DNA of 7,509 nucleotides. It comes from Cyanobacteria bacterium UBA8803 (GTDB lineage Bacteria > Cyanobacteriota > Cyanobacteriia > Cyanobacteriales > Coleofasciculaceae). The notes below the pieces were generated by a model. It did not search any database, had not been told where the DNA came from, and worked only from the letters and a program-made list of their open reading frames with translations. Location: contig DNXU01000041.1 of assembly GCA_003505715.1 (NCBI GenBank), forward strand, positions 1 through 7,509, read 5' to 3'. Each line of letters opens with the position of its first letter. The first letter of the stretch is position 1. Of this stretch, positions 1 through 4,987 are shown piece after piece. The position numbers and the translations under genes were made by a program.

Positions 1-20
1 ATCCCTCATCCCTCATCCCT
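1..20. repeat. CATCCCT heptamer tandem array (cut by window edge)
   Basis: Two full CATCCCT units (7-13 and 14-20) follow a partial third (1-6). The same heptamer occurs three times at 4967-4987. Arrays of 7-bp units are the STRR class known from cyanobacterial genomes. This one abuts the bioD TTG start, so the usual Shine-Dalgarno position is occupied by repeat. Its full length cannot be seen. Confidence 0.8.
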
Positions 21-703
21 TGAACATACTCCTCATTACTGGCACCAACACCGATACGGGCAAAACAGTTTTGACCTGTGTCCTAGCTGCTTATTGGCAA
101 AAATACTGTCACCAGAAAAGTTTGGCAATTTTCAAACCAATCCAGACGGGAATTGGCGATCGCGAATTGTACCAAACGCTATTTAACCTCCCTCAAACCG
201 CCGGAGAAATTACGCCCTTACAGTTTGAGACACCTGTAGCACCGCCAGTAGCAGCAGCAAGAGAGGGAAGGTTGTTGGAACTCGCACCCATCTGGCAGGC
301 ATTTGAGAAGCTGTGCCATAGCCGAGATTTTGTCTTGGTAGAAGGTTTGGGAGGGCTGGGTTCCCCCGTAACTCGCGAACTGACGGTAGCCGATCTAGCC
401 AGGGATTGGCACTTGCCTGCTGTATTGGTAGTGCCCGTGCAATTGGGAGCGATCGCCCAAGCTGTTGCCAATGTTGCCTTAGCGCGTCAATCTGGTGTCC
501 AACTTCAAGGCATCGTCCTCAATTGCACCCAGCCTCGCTCAGACTCAGAAATTGCTGATTGGACGCCAATTGACCTAATTCAATCTCTGACTAATGTCCC
601 GATTCTGGGCGTCCTACCTTATTTAGCCGATCCCACTGACCTCTCCAAATTGGCTGGAGTTGCTTCTGATTTAGATATTGAGAGATTAATTAAATTTAGC
701 TAA
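20..703 (+). CDS. bioD: ATP-dependent dethiobiotin synthetase BioD
   Basis: Cytosolic biotin-pathway enzyme. It closes the ureido ring of 7,8-diaminopelargonate with CO2 and ATP to give dethiobiotin, the substrate of BioB. The 227 residues match the usual length (E. coli about 225). Visible motifs are the N-terminal P-loop GTNTDTGKT (8-16), FKPIQTG (38-44, with the substrate-binding lysine K39), VEGLGG (107-112, equivalent to E. coli VEGAGG) and NCTQPR (168-173), which fits the adenine-binding asparagine region. The E. coli TxVGKT-type loop is replaced by TDTGKT, common in other BioDs. TTG at 20 places the P-loop at the family-typical distance from the N-terminus. No Shine-Dalgarno is visible because the CATCCCT array lies directly upstream, and the frame stays open to the window edge, so a start further left is possible. 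Whether it follows other bio genes cannot be seen. It ends 3 nt from the convergent small gene. Confidence 0.93.
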   Translation: MNILLITGTNTDTGKTVLTCVLAAYWQKYCHQKSLAIFKPIQTGIGDRELYQTLFNLPQTAGEITPLQFETPVAPPVAAAREGRLLELAPIWQAFEKLCHSRDFVLVEGLGGLGSPVTRELTVADLARDWHLPAVLVVPVQLGAIAQAVANVALARQSGVQLQGIVLNCTQPRSDSEIADWTPIDLIQSLTNVPILGVLPYLADPTDLSKLAGVASDLDIERLIKFS

Positions 704-708
704 AATTT
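692..708. other. AT-rich near-palindrome at convergent gene ends
   Basis: AAATTTAGCTAAAATTT is a perfect palindrome apart from one extra A. It contains the bioD TAA and overlaps the TAA of the small convergent gene. There is no GC-rich stem, so a classical bidirectional terminator is not evident. It could be a weak one, or simply AT-rich sequence between stops. Confidence 0.3.
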
Positions 709-910
709 AAATAAAAGGAGTATCAGTATGCTCAATCACATCCCCAAAATAAACAGCAACATCATAACCAATCCGCATCGTAAATAATCTGGCATTTGGT
801 TTGTACTGCTTTAACTTTAATGCTGTTTTTACACAAGTTTTATCAATTCCGTATTCGCCCGTTTCCACATCAATCACAATCATCTTGCCAATGTTATCAT
901 CACACTCCAC
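707..910 (-). CDS. small uncharacterised protein, second gene of DUF2062 unit
   Basis: A short protein of about 67 residues; I cannot name the family. The core reads MIVIDVETGEYGIDK, then a lysine-rich amphipathic stretch, then LFTMRIGYDVAVYFGDVIEH. From memory, similar small cyanobacterial proteins have a VETGEYxID start and an RIGYxxA motif, with no known function. There are no membrane segments or cysteine clusters. Three starts are possible: GTG at 925 (72 residues, overlapping the upstream gene by 14 nt), GTG at 910, and ATG at 883 (58 residues, the start of the conserved-looking core). I prefer GTG 910 because GGAG lies 8 nt upstream and the upstream TAG ends one base before it, a typical coupling arrangement. 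It is probably cotranscribed with the DUF2062 gene. A toxin-antitoxin role would be speculation: no partner of that type is visible. Confidence 0.6.
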   Translation of the reverse strand: MECDDNIGKMIVIDVETGEYGIDKTCVKTALKLKQYKPNARLFTMRIGYDVAVYFGDVIEHTDTPFI

Positions 911-911
911 G

Positions 912-1466
912 CTAATGGCTCCCACGACGCTGTAAACGATAGGAAGCCCTTGCCCGACGAATCAGCCACAAGCCTAGGAAATAACTACTAATAGCACCTA
1001 CTAAGCCTACCGCCAAACAACCGACTACCAATGCGAGGATAATTTCTCCTCCTAACGCCTTGATGTTCTCCCAGGATTGGAAATTCATGTCGGTCAAAGT
1101 ATCCTGGTCGAGGAGCCATTGCCCTACTCGAAAGTTAAATGCATAAATAGGTACGGAAGTCAATGGGTTGCTAATCCAAGTTCCAGCGGCAGCAATAATT
1201 TTGTTACCCCGCAGGAGAACTGCGAGTAAAACGCTAATAACGATCTGAAGACCAAATAGAGGTAGCAGTCCCCCAAAGACACCGCAGGCTAAACCCCTAG
1301 CGAGTGATTCAGGCCGTCCCTTTAGGCGGACTAAGCGCCAGTAAAGATATTGTAACCACCGCCTGAAACGTTGCTTTGTACCCCGCTTTGAGGAATAGCG
1401 CAGGGAGATGGGTTTGGCCGCTGATGACAAACGCTGAGAGCTGGTTTGCCAGAACTTCCTAGACAT
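912..1466 (-). CDS. DUF2062 domain membrane protein
   Basis: A 184-residue protein with the DUF2062 signature. The hydrophobic glycine-rich stretch RGLACGVFGGLLPLFGLQ (57-74) is followed by a second apolar segment to about 85, then GTWISNPLTSVPIYAFNFRVGQWLL (95-119), where the Asn-Pro-x-Thr-x-x-Pro core is the family hallmark. A further membrane segment spans about 141-168 and a basic tail follows. The first 55 residues are strongly basic (many Arg and Lys) and predicted cytoplasmic. Function is unknown across the family; members are inner-membrane proteins, some near glycosyltransferase or cell-envelope genes. ATG at 1466 is used, although no clear Shine-Dalgarno precedes it. The TAG stop is one base from the preferred GTG of the next small gene, suggesting an operon with coupled translation. 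Confidence 0.85.
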   Translation of the reverse strand: MSRKFWQTSSQRLSSAAKPISLRYSSKRGTKQRFRRWLQYLYWRLVRLKGRPESLARGLACGVFGGLLPLFGLQIVISVLLAVLLRGNKIIAAAGTWISNPLTSVPIYAFNFRVGQWLLDQDTLTDMNFQSWENIKALGGEIILALVVGCLAVGLVGAISSYFLGLWLIRRARASYRLQRRGSH

Positions 1467-1596
1467 AGGGTTAAAAAAATCAGCAGTTGCAGAGCAATGG
1501 CAGTCGGCCTATACCAGTAACTACCAACCCAATTGAGATATATCCGGATTTCTTCTTCTAATTTACAAGATACATACCTGAAAGCCTCTGGCTAAG

Positions 1597-1618
1597 GGCA
1601 GGGAGTCGCATCCCTGCC
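1597..1618. repeat. GC-rich hairpin of dispersed-repeat type
   Basis: A perfect 8-bp stem, GGCAGGGA (1597-1604) with TCCCTGCC (1611-1618), encloses the 6-nt loop GTCGCA. No T-run follows on either strand, and no gene ends just upstream of it, so it does not look like an intrinsic terminator. Hairpins around GGGAtGCGACTCCCTGCC recur in cyanobacterial intergenic DNA, as far as I recall, and flanking sequence up to about 1575-1650 may belong to the same unit. Confidence 0.6.
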
Positions 1619-1782
1619 TCCCCTCGAAAACCCGACGTGAGGTAGGGTAGGCGATCAAGAACTCACAAAGATAAATTAGCTTTTTGACTGCAAATTGAGA
1701 GGAAATTAGTTTCATCAAAACAGTATTAATTCCTAGAAAGAGCCGATTCATTTTCTTTTTTTGAAGAAAAATTTTCAAGCTG

Positions 1783-1815
1783 ATTTCATAAAATTTTCAT
1801 CAAACTTTATGAAAT
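1783..1815. promoter_or_regulatory. AT-rich 10-bp inverted repeat upstream of diguanylate cyclase
   Basis: ATTTCATAAA (1783-1792) and TTTATGAAAT (1806-1815) form a perfect 10-bp inverted repeat around a 13-nt centre, about 150 bp before the cyclase start. AAAATTTTCA also occurs twice here as a direct repeat (near 1768 and 1790). It could be an operator for a dimeric regulator of the cyclase or the divergent DUF2062 gene, or a weak AU hairpin followed by TTTTT. No known cyanobacterial box (NtcA, Pho) matches. Confidence 0.35.
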
Positions 1816-1966
1816 TTTTACGGAACTACTAGCCCCTAGAATTACGTCTGTTGGAACAATCCGGTTTTTTGGGGAGAATTTGTAAATATTATTAAAATAT
1901 GCAATAAACTCTACCGTAGTGTGTCTAAGATTAGCTATTTTTTGGGAGGGTATTACATTCAGGTAG

Positions 1967-4114
1967 ATGTTAAAAAGAAGCCTAGGTCACAGAATAAAGC
2001 AGTGGGTTAAACAAGAGCGCCCCGTATCGATCGCCACTGCTGGGGTGACAGGCGCTGTGATCATCCTTCGCCTGATGGGAGTACTACAGTTATCGGAGTT
2101 TGCCGCTTTAGACCAATTGTTTCGCTTGCGCCCTCCAGAACCCCTAGACGATCGCATCGTTATTGTGGAGATTAACGAGACAAATCTCCAGCAGGTCGGC
2201 CAATGGCCGATTCCGGATGGCGTGATGGCTCAACTGCTTCGTAAATTAAATGCCTATCACCCCCGCGCCATTGGTTTAGATATCTATCGCGACTTGCCCG
2301 TTCAACCCGGCCATGAGGAATTTGTTAGCACGGCGAAAAGGATTCCTAATTTAATTGGGATTGAGAGAATTCAGGATAGCAGTAGTTTGGGCGTTGCGCC
2401 ACCACCCGTATTGAGCGAACGGCAGCAAGTAGGTTTCAATAACGTTGTTGTAGATGCCGATGGCAAAATACGCCGTAGCTTGCTCTACTGGCACGTTGAT
2501 GGTAAAGCCCATACGAGTTTAGGGCTACAACTGGCATTGATTTATCTTCAGGCAGAAGGAATTACTGCCCAATCCTCAACCGTCAATTCAGATTATTTGC
2601 AACTAGATCAGACGGTTTTTCGCTCGTTCCAACCTTGGGACGGCGGTTACGTGCAGGCAGATGCCAACGGTTATCAAATTTTAGTAAACTTTCCCCGTCC
2701 CAGTAGTTTTCGCACGGTCTCCATTGCGGACGTTTTAGCAAACCGAGTGCCTGCTGAGTGGCTGCGCGATCGCATCGTCCTGATTGGTTCAAGGGCACCC
2801 AGTCTAGAGGATGTTTTCTATACTCCTTACAGTAGCGGACAAATTGGGACAGCAAAACCTATTTTTGGGGTTGAGTTGCAAGCTAGTTTTATCAGCCAAA
2901 TTCTTAGTGCAGTTCTTGACGAACGTCCCTTAATCAAGGTTTGGGGGCAACCCTTAGAATGGTTGTGGATTGGTGCTTGGTCGGCTATCGGTGCTGCGGT
3001 CATCTGGCAAGTGCGATCGCCGCTACGAGCATTTGTAGGTATCCTCGGAGCTGCTATTGGTTTAGGGGGTATCTGTTACTTAGCATTTTTAGGAGGTTGG
3101 TGGTTGCCTCTCGTACCGCCAGCCCTTGGGCTAGTTGGTGCTGCCACAGTCAGCATTAGCCATATTGCCCATCTCCAAGAAGAATTAAAACGCTCCAAAG
3201 AATTTTTCCAGACAGTCATCAACACAATTCCCGACCCTGTTTTTGTCAAAGACAAAGACCATCACTGCATTATTTTAAACGAGGCATACTGTCAATTCGT
3301 CGGCTATCCGCTGGAAACATTAATGGAAAAGTCAGACTATGACATCTTTCCCCAAGAGCAAGCTGACAACTTCTGGACTCACGATGAACTCATTCTGCAA
3401 ACTGGAGAAGCCCAAGAAAGTGAAGCGGAACTCACGGATGCGTTTGGTACCACTCACCTCATTGCCACCAAAAAATCCCTCCACAGAGACGGTGCAGGTA
3501 ATCTGTTTTTAGTGGGCGTAATTCGAGACATTACAGAACGCAAACGAGCCGAAGAAGAGCTGAGGCGTTCTAACATCGAACTCAAACTCTCAGAAGATCG
3601 ATTGCGTTACCTAGCATATCACGACCCCCTAACTGGTCTTGCCAATCGCAAACAGTTTCACGAACGCCTAAGTCAGTCTTTGGATTGGGCGCGGAGTTCC
3701 AACGAACTCTTAGCATTGATGTTTCTGGATTTAGATGGCTTTAAGCAGGTCAACGATACCTTAGGACACGATATTGGTGACGAACTACTGAAAGTTGTTG
3801 CCCAGCGGCTCACCAACAATTTGCGCACCAGCGATATTGTCTCACGGCTAGGTGGTGATGAGTTCACGGTAATTCTCCCCGGCATCCCCGAAGCCCAGTA
3901 TGTGGGCAAGGTTGCTCAGAAGATTGCAGAGTCTATATCTCAAGTATTCGTGCTAGATGGCCACGATGTATACGTGACGGCCAGTATTGGCATTAGCATC
4001 TACCCTGTAGATGGTGAAGCCGAGGAAATCTTGATTAAAAATGCTGATACGGCTATGTATCGTGCTAAACAGTTAGGCCGCAATCAACATCAATTTTGTC
4101 ATACTATTGGTTGA
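1967..4114 (+). CDS. CHASE2-PAS-GGDEF membrane diguanylate cyclase
   Basis: A 715-residue sensor enzyme predicted to make c-di-GMP from two GTP. An N-terminal membrane anchor (about 22-43) is followed by an extracytoplasmic CHASE2 sensor (about 45-320, including RIVIVEINE and an IGLDIYRD motif). Three closely spaced membrane segments follow (about 332-349, 356-375, 379-401), then a PAS domain (about 412-525, ending DITERKRAEEE), a short coiled-coil linker (525-548) and GGDEF (549-712). Catalytic features are intact: HDPLTGLANR (552-561), metal-binding D588 in FLDLDGF, and the GGDEF signature at 629-633. RTSD at 620-623, five residues before it, is the canonical RxxD inhibitory site, predicting product feedback. 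There is no EAL or HD-GYP domain, so it should be a pure cyclase. An in-frame TAG immediately precedes ATG 1967, fixing that as the earliest start. GGGAGGG at 1944-1950 is too far upstream to be a good ribosome-binding site. The TGA stop lies inside a heptamer repeat. The CHASE2 ligand is unknown. Confidence 0.93.
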   Translation: MLKRSLGHRIKQWVKQERPVSIATAGVTGAVIILRLMGVLQLSEFAALDQLFRLRPPEPLDDRIVIVEINETNLQQVGQWPIPDGVMAQLLRKLNAYHPRAIGLDIYRDLPVQPGHEEFVSTAKRIPNLIGIERIQDSSSLGVAPPPVLSERQQVGFNNVVVDADGKIRRSLLYWHVDGKAHTSLGLQLALIYLQAEGITAQSSTVNSDYLQLDQTVFRSFQPWDGGYVQADANGYQILVNFPRPSSFRTVSIADVLANRVPAEWLRDRIVLIGSRAPSLEDVFYTPYSSGQIGTAKPIFGVELQASFISQILSAVLDERPLIKVWGQPLEWLWIGAWSAIGAAVIWQVRSPLRAFVGILGAAIGLGGICYLAFLGGWWLPLVPPALGLVGAATVSISHIAHLQEELKRSKEFFQTVINTIPDPVFVKDKDHHCIILNEAYCQFVGYPLETLMEKSDYDIFPQEQADNFWTHDELILQTGEAQESEAELTDAFGTTHLIATKKSLHRDGAGNLFLVGVIRDITERKRAEEELRRSNIELKLSEDRLRYLAYHDPLTGLANRKQFHERLSQSLDWARSSNELLALMFLDLDGFKQVNDTLGHDIGDELLKVVAQRLTNNLRTSDIVSRLGGDEFTVILPGIPEAQYVGKVAQKIAESISQVFVLDGHDVYVTASIGISIYPVDGEAEEILIKNADTAMYRAKQLGRNQHQFCHTIG

Positions 4115-4149
4115 TTGTTCAGTGAGGGGATGAGGAAGTGAGGGGGTGA
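4106..4149. repeat. degenerate heptamer (STRR-like) tract at cyclase 3' end
   Basis: The tract reads ATTGGTT (4106-4112), G, ATTGTTC (4114-4120), AGTGAGG (4121-4127), then GGATGAGG and AGTGAGGGGGTGAA, which resemble reverse-complement CATCCCT/CTCATCC units. GTTGATTGTTCA at 4110-4121 is identical to 4904-4915. The last codons and TGA of the cyclase (ATT GGT TGA) are part of the tract. Confidence 0.6.
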
Positions 4150-4673
4150 ATAAAACTAAAGTTTTACTCTGAAAACCATAAATAAATTAATTAATTTGGC
4201 TTAGATAAATCAGCCAATTGGCGGATATCTTGTCACAATCTTAATGATTAATTTAGAAAATGAACCAATAAGCACACCAGCAGATCGCCAACTTTTATCT
4301 AAGAGCGATCGCGCCAGAGTACTCATGAGTAGAGTGCCTCAGGGAATGCATTCGCTAACATCTTCAGCCATTTGCAGCACGGCGGGCTAGGAATTGTAAT
4401 TGCTTTTTAGCAGAGAAATTTAGCTGGCTCGCTATAAGCCGGACAGGGTTATAACTTAGGCTGTATAAAAGTTGTGTAAATTGACTATATTTTTTAGTTG
4501 AATTTACTGATTCTTTATTCACTCAATCAGAGTTTAATCGCCAATTAATTAGCCTCACTGAGAGTTTAAAGCTAAAATAAATCACGTTTAAACCTTTGAT
4601 AAAGTCCCTTTCCTATAGCAATTTCCATCCATATACTGAGGATAGTGAATCTCAAAAAGGTTGATTGAAACTC
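4115..4673. other. about 560-bp AT-rich spacer, no confident gene
   Basis: No terminator hairpin with a T-run follows the cyclase. Present are a HIP1 site (4305-4312), the 12-bp palindrome TACTCATGAGTA (4320-4331) and the 10-bp palindrome GAATGCATTC (4344-4353). A weak hairpin, CTGGCT/AGCCGG, lies near 4423-4441, and TTGACT at 4481 has a poor -10 match, TTTACT, 16 nt later. A 48-codon ORF from ATG 4244 to TAG 4390 lacks a ribosome-binding site. The region may be decayed coding sequence. Confidence 0.5.
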
Positions 4674-4901
4674 ATGCCTCCTTGCATTCGCGCCACCGGA
4701 ATCGCCGCTTTGTTAATCAGCTTGGAACTTTTCATTCCCAAGATAGTTGATGCCAAAGTCACAATCAATCTACCTAATAATATTTCATTAGAACAAGTAT
4801 TTTTGACTGCTAATATAGCGCCAACAGAACTATCCACCTCAATTTTTAATCCCCCCGATAAAGGCGGTCCCAAGAGATCCCGTAGTTCTGGAACACGTTA
4901 A
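4674..4901 (+). CDS. small secreted-type ORF, probable truncated DUF928 protein
   Basis: A 75-residue ORF from ATG 4674 (TTG at 4665 would add three residues). The N-terminus looks like a Sec signal peptide: one Arg, the hydrophobic core GIAALLISLELFI, then a possible cleavage after VDA. The mature part ends FNPPDKGGPKRSRSSGTR and then stops. That ending resembles the N-terminal PPxxGxPxxxxGGxSR/TR motif of DUF928, a cyanobacterial secreted family usually well over 200 residues, so I infer that only the 5' end survives. The TAA is the first codon before a heptamer array that fills the space to nadB; nothing DUF928-like continues in any frame. AAAAAGG at 4654-4660 is 13 nt from the ATG, a poor spacing. 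It may be a pseudogene, or a genuine small exported protein. Confidence 0.45.
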   Translation: MPPCIRATGIAALLISLELFIPKIVDAKVTINLPNNISLEQVFLTANIAPTELSTSIFNPPDKGGPKRSRSSGTR

Positions 4902-4987
4902 TTGTTGATTGTTCATTGGTTATTGCCCACAATCGATGAACTATGAACTAGGAAGGTAGTATTATTCATCCCTCATCCCTCATCCCT
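4901..4987. repeat. 7-bp-period repeat array filling the DUF928-like/nadB spacer
   Basis: From 4901 the sequence parses in seven-base steps: ATTGTTG, ATTGTTC, ATTGGTT, ATTGCCC, ACAATCG, ATGAACT, ATGAACT (to 4949). After a 17-nt gap come three exact CATCCCT units at 4967-4973, 4974-4980 and 4981-4987. The nadB TGA (4982-4980) spans the second and third CATCCCT units. This is an STRR-type tract, related to those at 1-20 and 4106-4149. Confidence 0.75.

Larger units (their letters stand above)
1467..1966. other. 500-bp divergent spacer, no gene
   Basis: This spacer lies between the divergent DUF2062 and diguanylate cyclase genes, so it should carry both promoters. I found no convincing -35/-10 pair. 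The best + strand candidates are weak (TTGGAA at 1851 with GAGAAT at 1874; TTGTAA at 1880). It holds a GC-rich hairpin (1597-1618) and an AT-rich inverted repeat (1783-1815), listed separately. A 71-codon minus-strand ORF (1563-1778) exists, but its C-terminal third is encoded by the GC-rich repeat, so I do not call it. Confidence 0.6.

Noticed and set aside
1563..1778. 71-codon minus-strand ORF in the DUF2062/cyclase spacer
   Set aside because: Its C-terminal part (GRQGCDSLPLARGFQ) is read through the GC-rich hairpin repeat and the rest is AT-rich spacer. There is no ribosome-binding site or recognisable domain.
4320..4353. Two short palindromes (TACTCATGAGTA, GAATGCATTC) as operators
   Set aside because: Palindromes of this size are expected a few times by chance in 7.5 kb, and no gene with a clear promoter lies beside them.
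4481..4508. Possible promoter TTGACT / TTTACT
   Set aside because: The -10 match is poor and the spacing short, and the next ORF begins about 165 bp away with a weak translation signal.
4652..4873. 73-codon minus-strand ORF opposite the DUF928-like ORF
   Set aside because: It has no signal or domain. The plus-strand reading has a signal peptide and family-like motif, so that frame is preferred.
4901..4987. CRISPR-like tandem repeats
   Set aside because: Units are 7 bp and contiguous, with no 25-40 bp direct repeats or unique spacers, and no cas genes are present.
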